Part shown: positions 8,517 to 15,776 of the stretch, in pieces
How positions within the stretch are numbered: the stretch's first letter is position 1
Layout of the letters: the number at the start of each line of letters is the position of its first letter
From: Balneolales bacterium
Lineage (GTDB): Bacteria > Bacteroidota > Rhodothermia > Balneolales > Cyclonatronaceae
Assembly: GCA_020832405.1 (NCBI GenBank)
Contig: JAFIET010000029.1
Coordinates: 1 to 40,851, forward strand
DNA: 40,851 nt
Direction: 5' to 3'
The notes under the pieces: generated by a model
Databases searched by the model: none
What the model was told of the DNA's origin: nothing
The model's input: only the letters and a program-made list of their open reading frames with translations
Program-made: the position numbers and the translations under genes

Positions 8517-8557
8517 GGAATCCGGCAGGCCATTGCCCGCCGGATTCCTCCTTTTAA
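8517..8557 (+). terminator. Terminator or attenuator between the Spy-like and sigma genes
   Basis: The perfect 10-bp stem GGAATCCGGC / GCCGGATTCC (8517-8526 and 8539-8548) is followed by TCCTTTT. The short, interrupted T-run suggests incomplete termination, so the sigma gene may be reached by read-through. A TTG that would extend the sigma reading frame lies in its loop and is therefore an unlikely start. Confidence 0.65.
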
Positions 8558-8598
8558 GTTTCAGCCAACTTTCCTCATTTCGTTTTCCCCCACCAGCC

Positions 8599-9135
8599 GT
8601 GTCCGTGCAAACCAGCCCTCAGCAGCAGCTCGATGATCAGCTCGAAGAGCTGTATCCCCGTATTGAGCGGTCAGTTCGGGCATATACCCTGGGCTCGGGG
8701 CTTGATTCGCAGGATCTCACACAAGAAGTGTTTCTCAAGGCGGTTCGCAACATCGGAAGTTTCGGAGGCGACGCCGCCCTGTACACCTGGCTTTTCAGAA
8801 TTGCGCGCAACACCTGCATCGACGCCATGCGGCGGCTGCGCACCCGGCGGCGCTACCACACCGACACGGAAATGGATGAAAGCCGCCTCGATGCCGATGA
8901 AGACACCGACCCCGTAAACAGCCGCGAATCTGTAAGAATGGTGCAGCAGGCTATCGCCAAGCTCGATCTCGAATACCGCGATTTAATTGTGATGCGCGAA
9001 ATCGAAGGCCTGCCCGTAGCCGATATCGCCGCTATAACCGGGCTCAAAGACGGAACCGTAAAAAGCCGGCTCTTCCGGGCGCGGCTGATGCTCAAAGAAT
9101 TGTTAACCAAAGCAGGATATGAACATGACACGTGA
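8599..9135 (+). CDS. ECF-family RNA polymerase sigma factor (module 1)
   Basis: This sigma-70 family protein of extracytoplasmic-function type has about 178 residues. Region 2 is seen as DSQDLTQEVFLKAVRNIGSF followed by YTWLFRIARNTCID, and region 4 as LDLEYRDLIVMREIEGL and GTVKSRLFRARLMLKELL. The frame could start at a TTG (8533), but that codon lies inside a hairpin loop and adds a hydrophobic stretch foreign to the family; a GTG at 8599 (or 8605) is more likely. The end overlaps the next gene, an anti-sigma candidate, so the two are translationally coupled. The flanking Spy-like proteins suggest it responds to envelope or metal stress; this is inferred from context. Confidence 0.9.
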   Translation: MSVQTSPQQQLDDQLEELYPRIERSVRAYTLGSGLDSQDLTQEVFLKAVRNIGSFGGDAALYTWLFRIARNTCIDAMRRLRTRRRYHTDTEMDESRLDADEDTDPVNSRESVRMVQQAIAKLDLEYRDLIVMREIEGLPVADIAAITGLKDGTVKSRLFRARLMLKELLTKAGYEHDT

Positions 9136-9577
9136 ACAACTTCAAGCCCTGATGTTTGACTGCCTCGAACACGACTGCAGCCCGCAGCAGCTGCAGCAGC
9201 TCGAACAGGCTCTGAACGCCTTCCCCGATCTGAAGGCCGAATGGCTGGCCCTTCAGCAGGATGCGGCACTGCCGGCACTCAGTGAGGCCTTCCCGCTTCA
9301 CGCGGCGCCGGAGGAAAACATCCGCGAGATCCGGGCAGCGCTGGGTACCGATTTCACCGCGGTTGTGATTTCCTGGTTCCCCAAATACATGGCTGCCGCT
9401 GCCGCCATGATGGTGGTACTCGCCGGCGCATGGCTGCTATCGCCGCAGACCTTCGATTTCGACGAAGACCACATCACCGACTGGATTTACCAGCAGGATG
9501 AGCGTCAGCTTTTCCATCAGGAGCAGCTGCTCGTTTCCGAATTCCCGTTTTACTTCAATCAGTCCGATAATGACTAA
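9125..9577 (+). CDS. Probable single-pass anti-sigma factor
   Basis: This protein of about 150 residues has a helical, Gln-rich cytoplasmic N-terminus (about 1-85), one membrane helix (about 88-105, rich in Ala and Met) and a short acidic periplasmic tail. It has no zinc-binding HxxxCxxC motif, so it is not a ZAS-type anti-sigma factor. The call rests on position: it overlaps the sigma gene at its 5' end and a membrane-tethered Spy-like gene at its 3' end, the same order as sigma, anti-sigma and sensor in CnrYXH-like systems. An ATG also exists at 9119, but AGGA at 9114-9117 is seven bases from the ATG at 9125 and only one from the other, so 9125 is preferred. Confidence 0.68.
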   Translation: MTREQLQALMFDCLEHDCSPQQLQQLEQALNAFPDLKAEWLALQQDAALPALSEAFPLHAAPEENIREIRAALGTDFTAVVISWFPKYMAAAAAMMVVLAGAWLLSPQTFDFDEDHITDWIYQQDERQLFHQEQLLVSEFPFYFNQSDND

Positions 9578-10085
9578 TACCACCCTCAAAGCCGCCCTTT
9601 CTTTCATCGGGCTTTTCGTTGCCGGTGTGGTGAGCGGCTATTTCCTGGCCGTTGTGAGCGGGGCCTCAACCGGCCTTCCTGCACAGCCGCCCGTTACTGC
9701 CGAAGCGCCGCGCCCTGACGTGCGAACCCCGGACGGCGAGTTCACTCCGGAGTTGCAGGCCCGTATCCGCGAAATGCAGGATCACATGATCACCAACCTC
9801 AACCTGAGCGAAGAGCAGCAGCAGCCCCTGTTCGAAATGATCCGCTACAACCACTACGAGCGCCGCAGCATGATGCAACAGAGCCGGCAGCAGTTTCGTG
9901 AATTGATGGATCAGCACGATGCTGCCTTCCATGAGCAGCTCCTTACCGTACTCGACGAGAGGCAGATTGTAATCTGGGATTCGCTCTACTCCCGCGAAGC
10001 CCAAATGAGGCGGCAGCAACAGCAGCAGCGGGGTCAGGGGCAGGGTGCAGGCTCGGATGGCGGCCGGGGCAGGAGTCAAAACTAA
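9570..10085 (+). CDS. Membrane-tethered Spy/CnrX-like periplasmic sensor
   Basis: This 171-residue protein has an N-terminal membrane anchor at about 8-28 and a periplasmic helical domain carrying one Spy/CnrX-type motif (NLNLSEEQQQPLFEM, about 76-90) and a second helix ending VLDERQIVIWD. The C-terminus is low-complexity, rich in Gln, Gly and Arg. Histidines at about 72, 95, 116 and 121 could bind metal, but that is speculation. The ATG at 9570 overlaps the anti-sigma stop by eight bases, so coupling is likely; an earlier in-frame ATG lies well inside that gene and is rejected. In Cupriavidus, CnrX is the metal sensor that works with CnrY and sigma factor CnrH; the same logic may apply here. 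Confidence 0.7.
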   Translation: MTNTTLKAALSFIGLFVAGVVSGYFLAVVSGASTGLPAQPPVTAEAPRPDVRTPDGEFTPELQARIREMQDHMITNLNLSEEQQQPLFEMIRYNHYERRSMMQQSRQQFRELMDQHDAAFHEQLLTVLDERQIVIWDSLYSREAQMRRQQQQQRGQGQGAGSDGGRGRSQN

Positions 10086-10177
10086 GCGTGTTTCAGAAGC
10101 AGGCCGCAGCCCGGCCACATCAGTGAGGGCACCACAGCCATCACAGCAAACATCCCTCACCATCCATCACAAAAATC

Positions 10178-10915
10178 TCAGCCTTCCGCCTCAGTCCGCA
10201 TCTTTTGGCATTCGCACTTCACCCCGTAATTCACGCACAGCTCGTGATCAGGCGGGGCCGAAAAACGGGCCTTGCAGCAGGCGCGCCCGTGATGGATCAT
10301 CAGGTGGCTCAGGTCAGTCCAGTTTTCGCGGGGGAAAAGCGCCATCAGGTCGCGCTCAATTTTTTCAGGATTGTTGTGCCGGCTCAGTCCGAAGCGGTTT
10401 GAAAACCGCCGCACATGCGTATCAACAACCACCCCAACATTTATCCCGAACGCGTTCCCAAGCACCACATTCGCCGTTTTCCGGGCGGCCCCGCGCATGG
10501 TCAGCAGCTCATCCATCGTCTGCGGCACCTCACCTCCAAACTGATCCCGCACGGTTATGGCGGTCTCCTTAACGGACTTCGCCTTGTTCCGGTAAAATCC
10601 GGTCGGGCGCACGGCCTCCTCCAGCTCCTCAAGGCTCGCTTCCGCAAATGCATCCACCGTCGGGTAGTCGCGGAACAGCTTTTCGGTAACCATATTCACC
10701 CGCACATCGGTGCACTGCGCGCTCAGAATGGTGGCAATCAGCAGCTCAAACGCGTTGCTGTAGTTGAGCTCACAGTGCGGGTTCGGGTAGTAAGTGTAGA
10801 GCTTGTTCAGAATTTCGAGGGCCCGGGCTTTCTGCTGCGCCGTTTTCCGGGGCAGCTTCATGCCGCGTGTGGAGGTCGGATCTTCGGGGATGACGGGTTT
10901 CTTGCTTGCTGCCAT
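10178..10915 (-). CDS. nth: Endonuclease III-like DNA glycosylase/lyase
   Basis: This 245-residue HhH-GPD glycosylase should remove oxidised pyrimidines in base excision repair. It has FELLIATILSAQCTD, the catalytic lysine K146 in RKTANVVLGNAFG, and the catalytic aspartate D165 in VVVDTHVRR. Two features are unusual. The HhH hairpin, normally LPGVGRK, reads MRGAARK. The C-terminal iron-sulfur loop, normally C-x6-C-x2-C-x5-C, has cysteines at 213, 214, 227, 234 and 236, with no cysteine at the second canonical place. It also has an N-terminal extension of about 25 residues compared with E. coli Nth. Function as a glycosylase is likely, but cluster binding is uncertain. It is probably the last gene of the minus-strand group. 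Confidence 0.88.
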   Translation of the reverse strand: MAASKKPVIPEDPTSTRGMKLPRKTAQQKARALEILNKLYTYYPNPHCELNYSNAFELLIATILSAQCTDVRVNMVTEKLFRDYPTVDAFAEASLEELEEAVRPTGFYRNKAKSVKETAITVRDQFGGEVPQTMDELLTMRGAARKTANVVLGNAFGINVGVVVDTHVRRFSNRFGLSRHNNPEKIERDLMALFPRENWTDLSHLMIHHGRACCKARFSAPPDHELCVNYGVKCECQKMRTEAEG

Positions 10916-11004
10916 AAAATGTGCGTTGCGCTGTATTTTGAAAAAATAAGGTGATGTGTTTTTTACAGGGTGATGCGCACCTTGCCCCGAATAAACGCCG
11001 GGGT

Positions 11005-13977
11005 TTAGCGCCTTCCGATCGGACTGTTGCGCCTTTCGAGGCGGTCAAAGCCCGGCAGGGCCTGGAACAGGCTCCGCATTTGGGAGTCGTTCACCCGGAG
11101 CGAAAACAGGAAGAATTTGAAATCCCCGAAGGGATTCCACTCGAAACTCATGGTCCAGCAGTGAAGGTTCCGGTCAACGCCGAAACGGGAGGGCGTGAGG
11201 TCTTTCTGAATGAAATCGTAGCCGAGCGAGGTCCGTATGCGCCAGCCGTCGGTGAGCTGAATCATGATGTTGTCGGCATTGAGCACCGCTGAGCGCACCT
11301 GATTGTTGAAGTTCACGAAGCGCCAGGAGTACGTAAACCGCAGCGAGGCCGACCAGGGCACGCGGAAGTCCGGCACGGGGTCCTGATTAAAGCCGGGATC
11401 TATGCCGCGGAACATGGTCTGATCGAAGGCGTCGTAGAACCGGGGGTAGTACATGGGGCCGGGCCTTATCTGCGGCCCCCCGCCGCGCCCGCCGCCGCTC
11501 ACCGTAGTGCTCGCGTTGATGTTGTACCTGGTGAGGCGCGCAAAGCGCCCGCTGTTTTCCCACAGGTATTCGTTGATGGCCACCCCGAGGGAATCCTGCG
11601 CATAGAAGTTGAAAGCCGCCCCCGCGTTGATGCGGATGTTTTGCAGGATGTTGGAGGAAAAGGTGAGGTTGAGTTCGCTCAGGCGGAACTGCTCAGCCGC
11701 AAAGTTGTAGCTGAGGGATGCGTTGAGGTTGTCGATGAGGCGCAGGTTGCGTTCGTTGCGTTCGCCGAGGGAGTCGCGGCGCACCTGCTTGGTTTCCAGA
11801 ATGTTGGACAGCGAAAAGCTGATGGCCCGCTGCTCACCCGCCCCGGGACCGCCCAGTACACCGCGCTCAAAAATAGAATAGCGGCGGGTGTTGCCCAGCG
11901 TATCGGTTTCAACTTCGCGGAAATAGCCCCAGAAATCCGAAGAAAAATCCGGCTGATAGGTGAAGGTTACCGACGGCCGCATGGTGTGCCGGAAGCGTTC
12001 AAAACTTCCGATCCGCGCTTCCGAAACCCCGTAAACAGCCGTGTTGAAACTCATAGAAGTGCTGAAGGTGCGCGCGGCCGTAAATCCCTGCTCGATGCGG
12101 TCTTCTACCCGGTTGGTTTCGGGGTTGAAGTCTTTCCGGATGGTGTCGGGGTACCAGAACTCGTTGATTCGCCCGCCCGCGGTGATGTTCAGAAACTCGC
12201 TTGTGGTAAGCTGCGTGCTGAGCTCGGCCCGCTGACTTAGCCCGTAGCGCACATGGCCAAGTTCACCGGTTGCCTCGCGGAATTTGGAGGGAGAAAACAG
12301 CGCTTCAAACCAATTGATGTCTGAAATCGGCTCTCCCTGACTGTCGCGTAGGGGCGTAAAATTGAAGCGGGATGAAAACTGCCCGCCGTAGGAAAGGCTC
12401 AGCGTTTCGTACCAGCGCTGATCGCTTCCGCCGCGCCGCCGTTCAAACGGGTTGAAGCGCCGGAAGCTGTAGTTCGCATTCGGCCCCTGAAACTGCACCT
12501 GATTGGTGGCGAAGTTCTGCGACTGCTGCATCGAAACGCCCAGGGTGTACAGCCCGTCAGGGTGCCGGTAGTTGAAACTCGCCCGCGAGCTTGTTGAAGT
12601 TTCGGCCCGTTCGTTGATGTCGTAGCTGTTGCGCCGGAAGTAATCGGCCGTACGCAGGTTGATGTTGGCCGAGAGGTTCGCAAAGGGGTTGATAGTCTGC
12701 TGATGGTTGATTTCCAGCCGCCGGTTAATGGTTCTGGAAAAATCCGGGTCGGTGCTTTCGAGGCCGCGCTCGCGCGAGTAGCCGATGCGCACGGAGCCGG
12801 TGTAGCTGCTGCGCAGGGCGTAGTTGGTGGTGCCGTCGGCGAAGAAGGTGCCGCTCGTGTACACGTTGGCCCGCACACTGCCCGTGAGGTAGTCGTTGAA
12901 GTACTGAAACCAGCCCACGTTTTCGATGCCGAGCCCGCGCGTTGACTGATCCTGAAGTACGAGGCTGGGCTCGAGCAGACCGCTGCGCCGCTGCTGAAGC
13001 CGCGAGGGCAGGTACCCGAACGGAAAGATGACGGGGTAGGGGATGTCGAGCAGGTACAGCTGCGCCCCCACGAAAAAGACTTCTTCCTCATCCACCATTT
13101 TCATCCGTCTTGCCCTGATGTAGTAGTGCGGATGGTCGAGATCGCAGCTGGAGAAAATGGCATCCTCAATAAAAACAACGTGCGGGGTAGGCGCTTTTAC
13201 GGCAGTACCGGTGAGGGTGCCCTGATCGATACCGACGCGGGCTACATCAAACTTGCCCTGCTCTGTAACGAAGTTGAACATGATGCGCCGGCTCGTGATT
13301 TCATCGCCGTCGCGGGTGAGGGTGGGGATGCTGAGCGTATCAACCGGTGCGGCGAACGGACCCTGCCGCGTAATCCAGCGGCGGAACAGGGCGGAGGCGT
13401 CGGTGGTATCGACCGGCAGGCGCCGGGCTTCGGCCGTAGCCAGGTTTTTCTCAAGGTCGAGGGTGATGGCGCCGGCCGTGAGCCGCCCCGAGGGATGCGC
13501 AACGCGCGCGTTGCCGTAAAGATCGGCCGTGCGCCTGCCGTCGAGCCGGATCACCAGCGAATCGCGGGCTGTGAAGCTGATTACATCGGTGAGGCCGCCT
13601 TCCTGCCCGGCTGCGCTTGCCTGCTGAGCCGGAGCCGGAGCTGAGCCGGGGGCGCCGTCGAAATCGGGATTGGTGATGAAGTCCGGCCGGCCGTCGGGGG
13701 CCGCCGCCGCCGGTAGCGTATCAGGCAGTGCCGGGGCTTCGGGCGGAGGGAGGGAGTCGGGCACGGCCGCAGCAGTGGTGTCGGCCGGCGCAAAGCGGAA
13801 ATGGGTTGTAGCGCCGTAGGCCGGATCAGGCCCGGCGGGCATCATCCCGATAACAAAAATCCCTGAAACAAACAGGCTTAGCAAAAAAAGGAGCGCTGCG
13901 GGTACAGCGCTCCGAATGGGGACCTGATTTTGAGAAACCGGCGGCAAGGGTAAGGATTTTGGCGTTAAAACTTTCAT
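11005..13977 (-). CDS. lptD: LptD-like outer-membrane LPS assembly protein
   Basis: This 990-residue protein matches the Bacteroidota form of LptD, which inserts lipopolysaccharide into the outer leaflet of the outer membrane. An N-terminal hydrophobic segment (about 24-46) acts as signal or anchor and is followed by a Pro/Ala-rich linker. An OstA-like jellyroll spans about 130-300 (SLVIRLDGRRTADLYGNARV), then the diagnostic IPYPVIFPFGYLP and RRSGLLEPSLV, and a large beta-barrel of aromatic strands. It has only two cysteines, C278 (SSCDLDHPHYY) and C940 (LHCWTMSFEW), compared with four in E. coli LptD; a disulfide between them is possible. It lies between a ROK kinase and nth on the same strand. 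Confidence 0.87.
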   Translation of the reverse strand: MKVLTPKSLPLPPVSQNQVPIRSAVPAALLFLLSLFVSGIFVIGMMPAGPDPAYGATTHFRFAPADTTAAAVPDSLPPPEAPALPDTLPAAAAPDGRPDFITNPDFDGAPGSAPAPAQQASAAGQEGGLTDVISFTARDSLVIRLDGRRTADLYGNARVAHPSGRLTAGAITLDLEKNLATAEARRLPVDTTDASALFRRWITRQGPFAAPVDTLSIPTLTRDGDEITSRRIMFNFVTEQGKFDVARVGIDQGTLTGTAVKAPTPHVVFIEDAIFSSCDLDHPHYYIRARRMKMVDEEEVFFVGAQLYLLDIPYPVIFPFGYLPSRLQQRRSGLLEPSLVLQDQSTRGLGIENVGWFQYFNDYLTGSVRANVYTSGTFFADGTTNYALRSSYTGSVRIGYSRERGLESTDPDFSRTINRRLEINHQQTINPFANLSANINLRTADYFRRNSYDINERAETSTSSRASFNYRHPDGLYTLGVSMQQSQNFATNQVQFQGPNANYSFRRFNPFERRRGGSDQRWYETLSLSYGGQFSSRFNFTPLRDSQGEPISDINWFEALFSPSKFREATGELGHVRYGLSQRAELSTQLTTSEFLNITAGGRINEFWYPDTIRKDFNPETNRVEDRIEQGFTAARTFSTSMSFNTAVYGVSEARIGSFERFRHTMRPSVTFTYQPDFSSDFWGYFREVETDTLGNTRRYSIFERGVLGGPGAGEQRAISFSLSNILETKQVRRDSLGERNERNLRLIDNLNASLSYNFAAEQFRLSELNLTFSSNILQNIRINAGAAFNFYAQDSLGVAINEYLWENSGRFARLTRYNINASTTVSGGGRGGGPQIRPGPMYYPRFYDAFDQTMFRGIDPGFNQDPVPDFRVPWSASLRFTYSWRFVNFNNQVRSAVLNADNIMIQLTDGWRIRTSLGYDFIQKDLTPSRFGVDRNLHCWTMSFEWNPFGDFKFFLFSLRVNDSQMRSLFQALPGFDRLERRNSPIGRR

Positions 13978-14158
13978 GAGCCGGTAATGTTTTGGCAGGC
14001 GGTCCGCGTCAGTACACGGGCCGCAAAATCCGGTACCTCAATTCGGCTGTACATGCCCCGGCACTGACTGTAAGGCCAAAGCCTGCAGGGCGGTGGCGCT
14101 GCTGTTTTCAGCCGGGATATGAAAAGCTGTTGACGCACAAAAAATCAGGAATGCTGCT

Positions 14159-15109
14159 TTAGAGATTTTCGAGGGCCAGGGTGCCGGCACCGAGCAGGGC
14201 CGCTTCATTGCCCAGCAGCTCCGGGATTACTTCAAAATCGCTTCGGAAAGGCGGCATCAGCCGTTCCATCGCCGCCTGAAAGCAGGGCTTGAGGATGTGA
14301 TCGCCGGCCTGTGCTACGCCGCCGCTGATCACAATTTTCCGGATATCGAGGGTGTGCACGTAGTTCACAATGGCGTAACCGAGCTTGCGGCCGGCATCAG
14401 CCAGAATATCGCGCGCCAGCTGATCGCCCCGGTTGGCTGCTTCGCTGAGCTGCCGCGGCGTCATTGCCTCAAAATTTCCGGCATAGGTTTTATACAGTTC
14501 GCTCTCCGGATTCTTGCGGATTTGGTCAGCCGCGCGCTGACTCAGGAACCGCTGCCCGAGATAGGCTTCGATGGCACCGGGCACCGTGCTGTTGCAGGCC
14601 GCGCCGGCGTAGTCGATAGAAACGTGCCCGAGCTCAGCCGCCGCGCCGGTGGCACCGCGGAAAATCTTGTTGTTAAAAATGATGCCGCCGCCCACGCCGG
14701 TGCCAAGCGTAATCATAATGAAGTGGTCGTAAGGCTTGCCCGAGCCAAAACGCGCTGAACCAAGCGCCATCAGGTTGGCGTCGTTTTCCACAAGTGCATC
14801 GAGGCCGGTTCGTTTTTTCATTTCGGCAGCAAGCGGAACCACGTTCCAGCCCTTGAGGTTGGGCGGATTTTGCACAGACTTACGGTCGAGGCTTATCATG
14901 CCCGGGGCACCAATGCCCACACCCAAAATGGTTCCCTCTGCATCGAGCTGCACTTCTTTGATGAGGCCCGCCATGCGGTCGAGCGTAGCCTCAAGCCCCG
15001 TGTCGGCTTCAGTCGGGATGGATACTTGTTTCAAAACACCTTTTTCGGGGTGTACAATGCCGGCCTTCATATTCGTGCCGCCAAGGTCAAAGCCAATGGA
15101 TACGTTCAT
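14159..15109 (-). CDS. ROK-family sugar kinase (probable glucokinase)
   Basis: This 316-residue sugar kinase of the ROK family probably phosphorylates glucose or a related hexose with ATP. The phosphate-binding loop DLGGTNMK (8-15), GVGIGAPGMI, the catalytic aspartate D110 in VENDAN and the adenosine loop LGTGVGGG (135-142) are all present, as is ELGH (159-162) for substrate and metal. The zinc-binding motif that usually follows, C-x-C-G-x2-G-C, is broken: it reads C172-N-S-T-V-P-G-A, so only one of three cysteines remains. Other residues of the site are intact, so it should still be a kinase. It lies 55 bases downstream of the DivIC/FtsB gene. Confidence 0.87.
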   Translation of the reverse strand: MNVSIGFDLGGTNMKAGIVHPEKGVLKQVSIPTEADTGLEATLDRMAGLIKEVQLDAEGTILGVGIGAPGMISLDRKSVQNPPNLKGWNVVPLAAEMKKRTGLDALVENDANLMALGSARFGSGKPYDHFIMITLGTGVGGGIIFNNKIFRGATGAAAELGHVSIDYAGAACNSTVPGAIEAYLGQRFLSQRAADQIRKNPESELYKTYAGNFEAMTPRQLSEAANRGDQLARDILADAGRKLGYAIVNYVHTLDIRKIVISGGVAQAGDHILKPCFQAAMERLMPPFRSDFEVIPELLGNEAALLGAGTLALENL

Positions 15110-15164
15110 AAAAGGATATTATTTGGGTTGATGAAGGGAGTAAGTAAGGGCGCGGGTCGTTCGC

Positions 15165-15467
15165 TTAGCGCCTTTCCCTGAACTCATAAATGACCTCGCC
15201 GGGCTTGCGCATGCCGTACTCTTCGCGGGCTATGCGCTCAAGCTGTGCGGGGTCGTTTTCCAGGGCCTCAATTTTTTCTTCCAGTATTTTGGTTTCAGCC
15301 TGCAGCAGCTCAGTCTGCTGTTTCAGATCGCTGTATTGTTTTTGAAGCTGATATCGGGTTAACAGGCTGTGATCATCAAAAAAACCAATCCAAATGAGCA
15401 CAAAGCCGGCCAGCAGAAACAGCAGGAAGCGGCTTTTCCATTGAAGGGGGTTGAAAACGGGTTTCAT
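15165..15467 (-). CDS. DivIC/FtsB-type septum formation initiator
   Basis: This 100-residue bitopic protein has one membrane helix (about 13-29), then a coiled coil of heptads (about 38-70: LQKQYSDLKQQTELLQ and onward) and the family end IAREEYGMRKPGEVIY. In E. coli, FtsB joins FtsL and FtsQ in the divisome; Bacteroidota homologues are named DivIC or FtsB. It is the first gene of a minus-strand run with the ROK kinase, lptD and nth, which may be transcribed together. Confidence 0.87.
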   Translation of the reverse strand: MKPVFNPLQWKSRFLLFLLAGFVLIWIGFFDDHSLLTRYQLQKQYSDLKQQTELLQAETKILEEKIEALENDPAQLERIAREEYGMRKPGEVIYEFRERR

Positions 15468-15776
15468 GGAGGGAAGGATTTTTAGAGGTTCACGGCCTTC
15501 TAAAATAGGGCTTAGTCGTATATTGTGAAAGCTGCGGTTTTGCCGCCGAGGCGCTCATTTTGTGCCATTTTGCCGAAATTTCCACAAAACCGGAAATCTG
15601 TACCGCTTCCCTTTTCTCTCAAAGCCTGCTTTATGATGCTGCGTCCCTTTTCTGCGCCCCGCCCCGCTTTCCGGGCCCCATCTCGCTGTGCCGGCGGCCT
15701 GACCGGAACCATGGACCGGTCTGTGAGGCCTTCCTCCGAAAACCCGGCACGCTCAGCTTTTTTTTCTTTTCGGGGG
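15468..15776. other. Region between the DivIC/FtsB and PLD-fusion genes
   Basis: This 309-base divergent region should contain the promoters for the minus-strand DivIC/FtsB gene and the plus-strand nuclease fusion. The nuclease reading frame is open through most of it but encodes no recognisable domain. I see no RNA gene or strong hairpin. Its right end has a T-run followed by CGGGGG that resembles sequences at 27149 and 38978. Confidence 0.4.
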
